In this document: positions 17,057 through 24,751 of the stretch, in pieces
How positions within the stretch are numbered: the stretch's first letter is position 1
How the letters are laid out: each line of letters opens with the position of its first letter
NCBI GenBank assembly: GCA_964647905.1
Contig: CAZYJR010000015.1
Location: forward strand, 21,186-85,185
DNA from: CAZYJR01 sp964647905
GTDB lineage: Bacteria; Desulfobacterota; DSM-4660; Desulfatiglandales; HGW-15
Direction: 5' to 3'
DNA: 64,000 nt
Notes under the pieces: generated by a model
What the model was told of the DNA's origin: nothing
The model's input: the letters and a program-made list of their open reading frames with translations, nothing else
Databases searched by the model: none
Position numbers and translations under genes: made by a program

Positions 17057-18658
17057 CTATTTTTCAATCCCTTGCCAGTACCTGGCCCTTATCTCCTTCT
17101 TGAGTATCTTGCCGGCCGGGTTCTTGGGGAGCACCTCAACGAACTCCACGCTCTTTGGCGCCTTGTACCCGGCAAGCCTTTCCTTGCAGAATCCTATGAG
17201 CTCCTTTTCCGAGGCCTTTTCGGCGTCTTTGGGCACTACCAGGGCGTGCACCTTCTCCACCCAATAGGAATCGGGGATCCCGATTACAGCGGCCTCCTGA
17301 ACAGAGGGATGGGCGTAGAGCACCTCCTCCACCTCCCTGGGGTAGATGTTCTCCCCGCCGGATACGATCATGTCCCTCTTCCTGTCCACGATATAGATAT
17401 AGCCCTCTTCATCGTACCGCCCCATGTCCCCGGTGTGCACCCAGCCGTCCTTGATCGTCTCGGCCGTGTTCTCGGGTCTCCTCCACCACTCCTTCATGGT
17501 GGCCTTGCTCTTGACAACGATCTCTCCCACCTCGCCCGGCCCCAAGTCCCCGCCCTCGTCATCCACGATCCTTACGTGGACCCCGATGTGGGGGAATCCT
17601 GCCGAGGCCAGAATTTTCTGCTTCTCAGGCCGCCTGATGACCATCTCGTGCTGCCTTCTTGAGAGCATGGTGACGTTGGGGCCGTCCTCGGTGGCCCCGT
17701 AGAACTGGACGAAGATGGAGCCCCACTTTTCCATCCCCCTCCTCAGGAGCTCCAAGGGCATGGGGGAGGCGGCGTAGAACATTCGTTTGAGAGAGCTCAG
17801 GTCGTAGTCGTCCGCGTCGGGCAGGGCCAGGAAGGCCGCCAGATGGGTGGGGACGATATGGATGTCGGTCGCCCTTTCATCCTGAAGGGCCCTGAGGGTG
17901 GCCCGCGGATCGAAAGACGTACCGGGCATGATCACGTTGCTCGCCCCTGCAAAGAAGTACCCCCAGAGGTTCTTGGTGCCGCCCACATGGAACAGGGGCA
18001 TGATCTGAACCTGCTTGTCCCCCTGCTCCACGCAGAGGGCGGCAGGGAACCTCCTGGTGTCGTCCATTGCCCGGGCCTGTGTGTAAAGGGCGCCCCTGGG
18101 GACGCCGGTGGTACCGCTGGTATAGAATATGAAGACCGGATCCTCTTCTCCGGCCGCGACCCCGGGCTCCTCGTCCGAATGCGCGGCCAGGAGCTCGTGG
18201 TAGGAAGTCATGCCCTTGACGCCCTCCCCGAGGGAGACGAAATGCTCAACCCCGGGGACCTTGGGGCGCAATGTGTCCGCTGTCTCCACCAGCTCGGGGC
18301 CTACGAAGAGGACCCGTGCCTTGGAGTAATCGACCAGGTATTCCAGTTCTCCCGGCCCCAGCCTGGCATTGAAGGGGGAGGCGATGAATCCCCCCTTCAT
18401 TGCCGCGCCGTATATCTCCGTGTATGGCAGGCAGTTCCAGCTAAGGACCCCGAGGACTTCGCCTTTTTCTACGCCCAGGGACTGAAGGGCGTTGATCAGC
18501 CGGTTCACTCTTCGGTTGAAGGAGGAGAAGGTGACGCTCTCGGCTCCGCACTTGAAGGCGGTCTCATCCGGGTACAGCAAGGCGTTGCGGTAGATTATGT
18601 CAGCATATGTGCCTGTATCGTAGCGTGAGAGCTCCCTTAAGACCATACTCTTTCCCAT
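17057..18658 (-). CDS. AMP-dependent acyl-CoA synthetase (ligase 1)
   Basis: A 533-residue ANL-superfamily enzyme that activates a carboxylic acid to its CoA thioester through an acyl-adenylate. Motifs: P-loop FIFYTSGTTGVPRG (residues about 165-178), QFYGATEDGPN, DGWVHTGDMGRYDEEGYIYIVDRKRDM (given as a position: about residues 390-416) and the C-terminal catalytic lysine in PKNPAGKILKKEI. ATG 18658 has GGAGG nine bases upstream; the longer frame to 18694 is not supported. Very similar in layout and wording to the ligase at 24752-26359. Co-transcription with a Mo hydroxylase suggests an aryl or heteroaryl acid substrate, but the specificity is not readable. Confidence 0.92.
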   Translation of the reverse strand: MGKSMVLRELSRYDTGTYADIIYRNALLYPDETAFKCGAESVTFSSFNRRVNRLINALQSLGVEKGEVLGVLSWNCLPYTEIYGAAMKGGFIASPFNARLGPGELEYLVDYSKARVLFVGPELVETADTLRPKVPGVEHFVSLGEGVKGMTSYHELLAAHSDEEPGVAAGEEDPVFIFYTSGTTGVPRGALYTQARAMDDTRRFPAALCVEQGDKQVQIMPLFHVGGTKNLWGYFFAGASNVIMPGTSFDPRATLRALQDERATDIHIVPTHLAAFLALPDADDYDLSSLKRMFYAASPMPLELLRRGMEKWGSIFVQFYGATEDGPNVTMLSRRQHEMVIRRPEKQKILASAGFPHIGVHVRIVDDEGGDLGPGEVGEIVVKSKATMKEWWRRPENTAETIKDGWVHTGDMGRYDEEGYIYIVDRKRDMIVSGGENIYPREVEEVLYAHPSVQEAAVIGIPDSYWVEKVHALVVPKDAEKASEKELIGFCKERLAGYKAPKSVEFVEVLPKNPAGKILKKEIRARYWQGIEK

Positions 18659-18703
18659 TGGATGATTCCTCCGGCCGCTGTTGACGGCCCTCATGGAGCG
18701 GCG

Positions 18704-19276
18704 CTAGCGCTCCAGCCCTCTCAGGAAGATCTCCACATAGGTATCGGCCAGCTCCCCGGCCGAGTCCCTCCGGGCGTAGTCGAACCAGTAGAAGGTCCAG
18801 CTGCACATGCCCAGCGCAGCGAACGTGGCGAATGTCTTGTTGAGCGGCTTTATCCTGCCCGCCGCTTCCAGCTCGGAAAGGGCCTCGCGGATCAGGTCAA
18901 AGCCTTGCCTCCACACCGCCTCTATCTTTTCCCGGTGTCTGGACGCCAGCTTTCGGGTCTCATGTACCAGCACCCTGGGAGCGAGATCCCTGGTCATGGC
19001 CTCGAGCGTGTAGCTCCTAACGAAGAACCTTATGCGCTCACCCGGGTCCGGCACCGACCTTGCCCGCTCCAGGATGGGGATGAAGACCTTTTTCATGTGG
19101 CGGTCGTGGATGTGGAAGAGGAGCTCCTCCTTACTGCTGAAGTAATGGTAGAGCCCTGCCTTGGTCAGCCCCAGCTCGGAGGCTATCCTGGAGAGGGGAG
19201 TCTGATCGTATCCCTCTTCTATGAAGAGCTCCAGGGCCTTGTCGCAGATCTTCTCCAGTCTGTCGTTCTTTTCCAT
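18704..19276 (-). CDS. TetR/AcrR family transcriptional regulator
   Basis: A 190-residue repressor. The N-terminal helix-turn-helix covers residues about 8-55 (LFIEEGYDQTPLSRIASE, LGLTKAGLYHYFSSKEELL); the C-terminal ligand-binding domain ends LADTYVEIFLRGLER. ATG 19276 (MEKNDR) is preferred over the in-frame GTG 19294 because the latter lies within the inverted repeat 19281-19300. It is the first gene of the minus-strand operon ending at 11394, 45 bases ahead of the ligase. FadR/PaaR-type regulators of this kind usually sense a CoA thioester, so an acyl- or aryl-CoA made by the ligase is a plausible inducer. Confidence 0.9.
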   Translation of the reverse strand: MEKNDRLEKICDKALELFIEEGYDQTPLSRIASELGLTKAGLYHYFSSKEELLFHIHDRHMKKVFIPILERARSVPDPGERIRFFVRSYTLEAMTRDLAPRVLVHETRKLASRHREKIEAVWRQGFDLIREALSELEAAGRIKPLNKTFATFAALGMCSWTFYWFDYARRDSAGELADTYVEIFLRGLER

Positions 19277-19280
19277 AATC

Positions 19281-19300
19281 CCTACCTGCCGCACGGTAGG
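19281..19300. promoter_or_regulatory. inverted repeat, probable TetR operator
   Basis: A perfect inverted repeat, CCTACC-N8-GGTAGG, lies immediately downstream of the predicted -10 element and 4 bases from the TetR start codon, so a bound dimer would cover the transcription start and ribosome-binding site. Size and position fit autoregulation by the TetR protein encoded next to it (inference). Confidence 0.65.
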
Positions 19301-19328
19301 TTTTATGCCATGACTCTCTATTTGTCAA
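19300..19328 (-). promoter_or_regulatory. sigma-70-type promoter of the TetR-ligase-Mo hydroxylase operon
   Basis: On the minus strand a perfect TTGACA (complement of 19323-19328) is followed by a 17-base spacer and TAAAAC (complement of 19300-19305). The -10 abuts the inverted repeat 19281-19300. Confidence 0.6.
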
Positions 19329-19352
19329 GTGAAAACCGTCAATAATTAATAA

Positions 19353-20975
19353 TTAAGACCCGACCCTGGTCACATGCTCAGGCAGATCTTCGGGGCTTTC
19401 CCAGTCCTTCATCCGGTGCATCCACGGCGCCCTCTCCACGAACACGTCGTGGGCCAAGGGAACCGGGGGATGGGACATCCATTTGGGATCGAACTCCTCC
19501 TTCACCTTCAGCATGAACTTATGGTAGTTGGGCCCGTACTTCGGCCCGGTCAGGTAAAGGGGCTGGTGAGGTCCCAAGAGCGACGTATAGAAGCGGTTGT
19601 TGATGTTCATCTTGGACGTATCCACATAGAATTGGTCCACCGGATCCGTGTCGTCATCCGGGTCCCAGTAGATCAAGAACTCCGAGTACCCCTGATGGCC
19701 GAGCTCAAAGCTCTGGAACCACCCGGGATCGCCGTAGTCGGGCATCAGAGGCGGCGTATATTTCTTCTTGAGCTCGGCGTAGGCGGGGCCGTGCTCGATG
19801 GATTGAGAAAGGGTCTCGATGACATAGTCCAAAGAGACATATCCGCCGCACATAAGCCACATGCCCGCGGAGTCGGCGTTCTTGATCCAGGACTCATCGG
19901 ACGGCTTTGTCCGGCGGGCCACGCCCCCTACCTCGTTCATGATGTCCATCAGCACGTTTTCGTCGTACTTCATCTGCTGTTCCGAGGTATAACCGATGAG
20001 GAGCACCCGAAGGATGAAGAAATTGGCTATGCTCTCCTCGCTCTCTTTTCCCCAGATATCCCAGAACTCCTCCTTGCATTCCGCCTTGGCGATGGCCCGC
20101 CAGAACAGGGGGACCTTGGTAACGGCGCCGGCGATCTCGGCGTGGCCGATCTCCCGCATTGCTTTGACCTGGGCCTCTTTGGAAGGCACGGTGAAGTTGA
20201 TCCACCTCACCCGGTTCTCGGGGAGGGCAAGGGCCGTATTTGGGGAAATTCCGGTGGGCTCCAGCCGCTCGGGCTGGAACGGCAGGGTCTTGATGGCCAT
20301 TCGGGTGACGATCCCCAGGCAGCCGCGCAACCCGGTATAACCCCTGAGCAGACCCCTGAGGTCAGGACCGGGGCCCTCGCCCCAAAAGGGGTCGTCTCCT
20401 TCCGCCAGGGAACCGAGCTTTAGAAGCTCGCCGTCCGGCATGACCACTTCGGTTCCTAGAATACGCCGGTGAGGCAGGCCGATCCTGTGACTCAGCGGCG
20501 ACCAGCCGTCCCCTATCAAATTGGCGATGGCCGAGGCCTGGGCCCCTCCGCCTCCGATGACCACATAGGCCCCGTGCTTCATGCACTCCTCCTGGATGGG
20601 GGAATAGACCATCCCGGGGCCCACCTCCACGTAGAAGTGCTTCTCGTCCAGCATGAAGTCGTTCATCCTCTTCAGATCAATGAGCAGGGCGTCCTCGATG
20701 TGGGGATGGGACCGCGGCCCGTAAAACCCAGTACTGTAAGGGACATAAGGAATATCCTTGCGGTAGCACAACTTGACTATCCGTTGGACCTCCTCGGTCG
20801 TCCTGGGCATGACCACGCACCCCGGCACCCTGGTCATCACGCGTTCATAACCCAGGCCGTTTTCATACCCTCCGGGGCCGCTCCTGTAAGACTCGCGGAT
20901 TACGGGATCGTCCGAAACATATTCAGGGCCTACAATCGACTCCAACACCTTATAGACTTCTTTGGATATGGCCAT
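19353..20975 (-). CDS. FAD-binding oxidase, vanillyl-alcohol-oxidase/4-cresol-dehydrogenase-like
   Basis: A 540-residue VAO/PCMH-fold flavoprotein. The FAD domain has CVVMPRTTEEVQRIVKLC, GPRSHPHIEDALL and GDGWSPLSHRIGLPHRRILG (residues about 150-170), then GLRGCLGIVTRMAIKTLPF; the substrate domain covers about 250-540. The C-terminus lacks the NPGK ending of GlcD proteins. It is the last gene of a three-gene minus operon and follows the CCG Fe-S protein by 17 bases. It may oxidise an alcohol, phenol side chain or hydroxyacid and pass electrons to that Fe-S protein; the substrate is unknown. Only 24 bases separate its stop from the next operon's promoter. Confidence 0.85.
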   Translation of the reverse strand: MAISKEVYKVLESIVGPEYVSDDPVIRESYRSGPGGYENGLGYERVMTRVPGCVVMPRTTEEVQRIVKLCYRKDIPYVPYSTGFYGPRSHPHIEDALLIDLKRMNDFMLDEKHFYVEVGPGMVYSPIQEECMKHGAYVVIGGGGAQASAIANLIGDGWSPLSHRIGLPHRRILGTEVVMPDGELLKLGSLAEGDDPFWGEGPGPDLRGLLRGYTGLRGCLGIVTRMAIKTLPFQPERLEPTGISPNTALALPENRVRWINFTVPSKEAQVKAMREIGHAEIAGAVTKVPLFWRAIAKAECKEEFWDIWGKESEESIANFFILRVLLIGYTSEQQMKYDENVLMDIMNEVGGVARRTKPSDESWIKNADSAGMWLMCGGYVSLDYVIETLSQSIEHGPAYAELKKKYTPPLMPDYGDPGWFQSFELGHQGYSEFLIYWDPDDDTDPVDQFYVDTSKMNINNRFYTSLLGPHQPLYLTGPKYGPNYHKFMLKVKEEFDPKWMSHPPVPLAHDVFVERAPWMHRMKDWESPEDLPEHVTRVGS

Positions 20976-20992
20976 GACTTACCTCCTAAGAC

Positions 20993-22321
20993 CTAACCTT
21001 CAATGGATGCGCAGATGACTTCCGAGATGTCCAGGACCTGCACATCGAGATTCTCGGCTCTGACCGCCTGAGCGAAATTGTTCTTGCACCAGGGACATGA
21101 GGACACAAGCGTCTCTGCGCCTATCTCCTTGATCTCTTCCAGCCGGTGCCCCGCGGCCCATGCGGCGAACCCGGGGAAGGCTTCCTTGGTCCCCCGGCCC
21201 GCGCCGCAGCAGAAGGCGTTCTCCCGCATCCTGGGCATTTCCATGAGCTCCACGCCGGGGATGGCCTTCAGGATATCCCTGGGCTGTGCGTATACGCCGT
21301 TTGTCCCGCGCCTCCTCTTGAGTCGGGGCTCCACGCACCCCATCCAGCCCCGCTTTCCCTCGTAAGGGATCCAGGGTTCGCTCAGCCGGCTCAAACTGCA
21401 GGAGTCGTGATAGGCCAAACGGGTCTCGAAGGGCTTTTTCATCTTCAAGGCCCCGTCCTTTATCATCTCATCCACATACTCCACCAGGTGGACCACCTTG
21501 AAGCCCAGATCTTCGGTTGCAATGTCCAAGAGCCTGGGATAATCCACCTTCCACATGCGGTAGCCTTCGGCGCAGCTCGTAAGGAGGGTCTTGGCACCGG
21601 TCTTACGCACTTCCTCCACGTTTCTCCGGGCTATCTCCAGGGCCTCGTCATACATGCCCACGGAAAGGACCTTGTTGCCGCAGCACCATTCGTCAGGCAT
21701 CAGCATGAAATCCGTCCCTGCGGCCTTCAGGATCTTGGCCGTGGACCGGGCTATCTCCTTGCTCACATAGGAGGCGTTGCACCCCACGAAGTAGAGCACG
21801 TCGGCCTTCTCCGCCGGGGTGATTCCCTCCGGAAGCCACTCGGTCCGCTTCTCGTGAGGGGCGCCGTACACATTGTGGTCCTTGTCTGTGTTTTCAGCGA
21901 GCTTCTTGTGGGCGGGCATCGGCCCCACGCCGTCCTTGACCGCCTTGACTCTCATGGATTCCAGGGCCAGGAGGATCTCCAGGTCCAGATTCCGCTTGCA
22001 ACCGACGTCGCAGGCCCCGCACAGCGTGCATGCATAAATCACCTCCAGGGCCTTGTCGTTCCAGCCGAGCACGCCCTCGGCCATGGCATGGCCGATCCTC
22101 ATCTTCCCGTAAGCACCGTATGCGTCGAATTCGTATTTGGTCGCGCTGGGGCAACGGGTCATGAACTTGGCTCCGGGCATATACGTGTGGTCCACCCAAG
22201 TACACCCCTTGCACTTGATGCACCGGCTCATATCATATACAAAGCTCTCCATGTCCCTGATATCGAGCTTGAATTCCTCTTTAGGCTTGTAATACCTTAT
22301 CGCAGGTTGCCTCGCCATCAT
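20993..22321 (-). CDS. CCG-domain Fe-S oxidoreductase subunit with expanded N-terminal cluster motif
   Basis: A 442-residue HdrD/GlcF-like protein. The second ferredoxin motif CTLCGACDVGCK is normal. The first is CIKCKGC followed by 16 residues before CP, an enlarged loop not seen in the other four CCG proteins here. CCG domains: GCNASYVS with EWCCGNKVLSVG, and HDSCSLSRLSEP with AFCCGAGRGTKE; HDSCSL replaces the common HDPCDL. It lies between two FAD oxidases (19353 and 22331), so it probably serves both. Two adjacent ATG codons (22321, 22318) follow GGAGGGGAG. Predicted cytoplasmic; terminal electron acceptor unknown. Confidence 0.88.
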   Translation of the reverse strand: MMARQPAIRYYKPKEEFKLDIRDMESFVYDMSRCIKCKGCTWVDHTYMPGAKFMTRCPSATKYEFDAYGAYGKMRIGHAMAEGVLGWNDKALEVIYACTLCGACDVGCKRNLDLEILLALESMRVKAVKDGVGPMPAHKKLAENTDKDHNVYGAPHEKRTEWLPEGITPAEKADVLYFVGCNASYVSKEIARSTAKILKAAGTDFMLMPDEWCCGNKVLSVGMYDEALEIARRNVEEVRKTGAKTLLTSCAEGYRMWKVDYPRLLDIATEDLGFKVVHLVEYVDEMIKDGALKMKKPFETRLAYHDSCSLSRLSEPWIPYEGKRGWMGCVEPRLKRRRGTNGVYAQPRDILKAIPGVELMEMPRMRENAFCCGAGRGTKEAFPGFAAWAAGHRLEEIKEIGAETLVSSCPWCKNNFAQAVRAENLDVQVLDISEVICASIEG

Positions 22322-22330
22322 CTCCCCTCC

Positions 22331-23800
22331 TTAGAAGCACAGATTGCCTGGATTCATAATGTTATTCGGATCAAATATCTTTTTCAGCCTCTTAAGATGA
22401 CTGGCATAGGAAGCGGCCCGCTCGTAGACAATAGGGGCCAGATCGCCGTAAGGCCTGGTAACTACGCCTCCTTCATTGAGAACCTTTACTGCGGCTTCCT
22501 TGTAGAGGGCCCGAACAGTCTCTTTCTCCTCATCATTATCAGGGTCATAGAAGAAGGTGAATTCAGGCCTGCACGCCCGGTTGTGCTCTATGGGCTGGAT
22601 GTAAATGCCGATGTCACGGATGGGATACCCGTGGCGAGCTGCCAGTTCTTCGACCACGCTCACGAAGCGGCTCGCCTTGAGCGGGCGGGTGTGGAAAAAG
22701 AGGCTCTGGCAGGCCCCTTTGACGCGGGTCTTCCAGTGCGGCACATCCGCGGGCCATGGTTTGCGCAGTATGGGGAAGATGCGGCTCCTCAACCCCGGGA
22801 ATCCGGGAAGGTTCCCTTCGAGGCGGATGTCGGTGAACTCGTTCTTGATCACCTCGGCCAAGAACGCCTCTTCGTAGGCTATCTTCTCTTCCGGGCGCCG
22901 CAATAGGCCGCTGATAACCAGGATGAGGGTCCACGGGGGCAGTGAGGCCTTGAGCTTATCGAATTTGCCCGGCCATTCCCTGGCCAGTATGGCAGCCAAG
23001 TCCACATTGTTGAGCAGCAAGACTTCCTGGCCGATCCTGCGGGGCAGGATCCGGTGGAGGAAATCGTTGGCATAGTCCAGGTCATCGATGGGAGCGAACA
23101 GGACCTTGTCGATCTTGGGGATGGACTCTATCTTCAGGTTCGTCCACGTGACCACGCCCATGGTCCCCTGCGCGCATTGAAAGAAGCGGTAGAAATCCAG
23201 ACCCGGCCCCGAGGGGTTGCCTCCCTTGGATTGGCTGTCGGGATAGCCGTTTACACTCGCCGACCCCATTCTGAAGATCTCTCCGGTGGGCCAGACCACC
23301 TCCATTGCCTGAAGCGGCTCACCGTAATCATAGACCTGGTTGGTGGGCTCTTCGCGTTCCATGAAGTCCGTCAGGACCGAGCGCTCGGCAGGGGGCGTCA
23401 AGGGCATAATCACCCTGAAGCCCTCCTTTTCCAGTTCCCTGGTGAGCTTCTCCCAGGTCACACCCGCCTCGAATCTGACCCGGCGGTTGTCCGGGTCGAT
23501 CTCCAAGATCTTGTCCATCCTGCACATATCAAGCACCACACCGCCTTCTTTGGGGATGGCGGCCCCGTAGAAGTGGACCTTGGAGCTGCATGGCACAACA
23601 GGGATGCTGTTTTCATTGCAGAGCTTTATTACCTCGGAGACCTCTTCCGAGCTCTTGGGTTTGACAAGGTAATTGGGTGCTCCTGCAGGCGTGTAGCTGT
23701 AATCAGCGGCATACGCCTGCAACTGATCGGGTTCATCGGAGAAATTCTCGGCCCCGACGATTTCAGACAGTCTTGCTTTTACGTCCACGGTTACCTCCAT
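22331..23800 (-). CDS. FAD-binding oxidase (GlcD/VAO family)
   Basis: A 489-residue FAD_binding_4 protein. Visible are AADYSYTPAGAPNYLVKPKS (residues about 31-50), VVPCSSKVHFYGAAIP (about 69-84), a typical FAD domain with GTMGVVTWTNLKIE, and the C-terminal KIFDPNNIMNPG ending of GlcD-like oxidases. It is the first gene of the operon with the CCG protein 9 bases downstream. ATG 23800 has a weak ribosome-binding site; GTG 23788 lies 5 bases after GGAGG and may be the true start. It shares the family but little motif wording with the oxidase at 19353, so they are not recent duplicates. Confidence 0.87.
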   Translation of the reverse strand: MEVTVDVKARLSEIVGAENFSDEPDQLQAYAADYSYTPAGAPNYLVKPKSSEEVSEVIKLCNENSIPVVPCSSKVHFYGAAIPKEGGVVLDMCRMDKILEIDPDNRRVRFEAGVTWEKLTRELEKEGFRVIMPLTPPAERSVLTDFMEREEPTNQVYDYGEPLQAMEVVWPTGEIFRMGSASVNGYPDSQSKGGNPSGPGLDFYRFFQCAQGTMGVVTWTNLKIESIPKIDKVLFAPIDDLDYANDFLHRILPRRIGQEVLLLNNVDLAAILAREWPGKFDKLKASLPPWTLILVISGLLRRPEEKIAYEEAFLAEVIKNEFTDIRLEGNLPGFPGLRSRIFPILRKPWPADVPHWKTRVKGACQSLFFHTRPLKASRFVSVVEELAARHGYPIRDIGIYIQPIEHNRACRPEFTFFYDPDNDEEKETVRALYKEAAVKVLNEGGVVTRPYGDLAPIVYERAASYASHLKRLKKIFDPNNIMNPGNLCF

Positions 23801-23851
23801 TCTTCATCGATTTCCCTAACCACCTTATTATCCGTTAATTTATTACACCTA

Positions 23852-23869
23852 TACTTAATACATTAAGTA
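23852..23869. promoter_or_regulatory. perfect 18-bp palindrome, probable operator
   Basis: TACTTAAT-AC-ATTAAGTA is a perfect inverted repeat with 8-base arms. It covers the predicted -10 of the promoter at 23855-23883, so a bound dimer should repress the FAD-oxidase/CCG operon. No regulator gene is adjacent; its half-site is similar but not identical to that of the repeat at 58052-58066. Confidence 0.6.
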
Positions 23870-23883
23870 TTTTTCCCTGTCAA
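23855..23883 (-). promoter_or_regulatory. sigma-70-type promoter of the two-oxidase operon
   Basis: Minus-strand TTGACA (complement of 23878-23883), a 17-base spacer and TATTAA (complement of 23855-23860), about 55 bases upstream of the start at 23800. Confidence 0.6.
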
Positions 23884-23996
23884 GAAAAATCCTCTCTCTT
23901 ACCCATTACTTTTCAGTTAGTTATCCGCTTTCGAAGAGTATCGATTCAAGACTCCGGGCGAGCGGCCCAGGGAGACCGGCGGACGCCGGGCACAGG

Positions 23997-24734
23997 TCAG
24001 AGATCTTCCTCCACCATGTACTGATAATTTTGAAAGCTCCTCGCAATCATGAGATCCATGGATTTGAGGTCTTTCCCCTCCTGATTGATCCTTTCGAAAA
24101 TCTCGCGGACGGCGGGAATATCAAATCCTTCTATGTATATTAATGCTATTTTATAGTCTGAAAACATCCGTTGAAACTGGATGAGATTGTTTTCAATGTT
24201 TTTATTATAAGCTGATTTTGATGAAAATCTCTTATAAAAGTCGTCTTCCCAATAAAGTCCATCCCTTAATCGTATGAATAACATCCTGTCTATATCATGT
24301 TGTCTTTTTCTGTATTCGTCCTCAAAAAAGAATGCTCCCTCTGCGGCATCAAAATAGAGAGTATAATCAAAATAAAGGGAGTTTTTGACTTTTATCTGTT
24401 GACCGAACAAAGAAATCAACAAGGATGTTGCCCTTTGTTGGCCGTCCAGGATATAGACCCATTGCCGCCATTTTTCAGCTTCCAGGCCGTCCTTATCATG
24501 AATCAGGCCGCCCAGTTTGCGGTGTATATTAAGATAATTGCTTGTCTTCCAGCAGAGTATGCCTCCGATGGGATAGAAGCGCTATATGCTGTTCCACAGC
24601 TTTACGATGTCTTCCGGCTCCCGTACGAACTTCCTCTGAAACGATGGGATCAACAGCCTTTCCTCAGCGAGGAGGTTTACGAAACTCCCCAGGCTTTCTT
24701 CGCCCGTACTGATGGTCCGGTGCAGGTTGGACAT
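23997..24734 (-). pseudogene. DUF262-family gene with internal amber codon and truncated 3' end
   Basis: From ATG 24734 (behind AGAGGAG) the frame reads the DUF262 N-terminus, with LLIPSFQRKFV and IVKLWNSI, then meets TAG at 24582-24584. The same frame continues at once with RFYPIGGILCWKT and the family's key VYILDGQQRATSLL, then FERINQEGKDLKSMDLMIARSF, and stops at 23997 right after that helix. So one in-frame nonsense codon interrupts an otherwise intact N-terminal domain, and the C-terminal part of the family's usual length is missing. DUF262 proteins include GmrS/SspE-type DNA-modification-dependent defence proteins. The gene is visibly more AT-rich than its surroundings and sits 17 bases behind a ligase gene, which suggests transfer followed by decay. 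Confidence 0.85.
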
Positions 24735-24751
24735 GGAACTCCTCTTTGAGA

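Noticed and set aside
21146..22906. 586-codon open frame on the plus strand opposite the CCG protein and FAD oxidase genes
   Set aside because: It lies antisense to two clearly recognised genes, has no recognisable motif and is explained by GC-rich codon use leaving the opposite frame open.
24582..24584. Amber codon in the DUF262 gene as a possible pyrrolysine codon
   Set aside because: No pyl genes in the window, DUF262 proteins are not known to use pyrrolysine, and the gene is also truncated at its end; simple decay is more likely.
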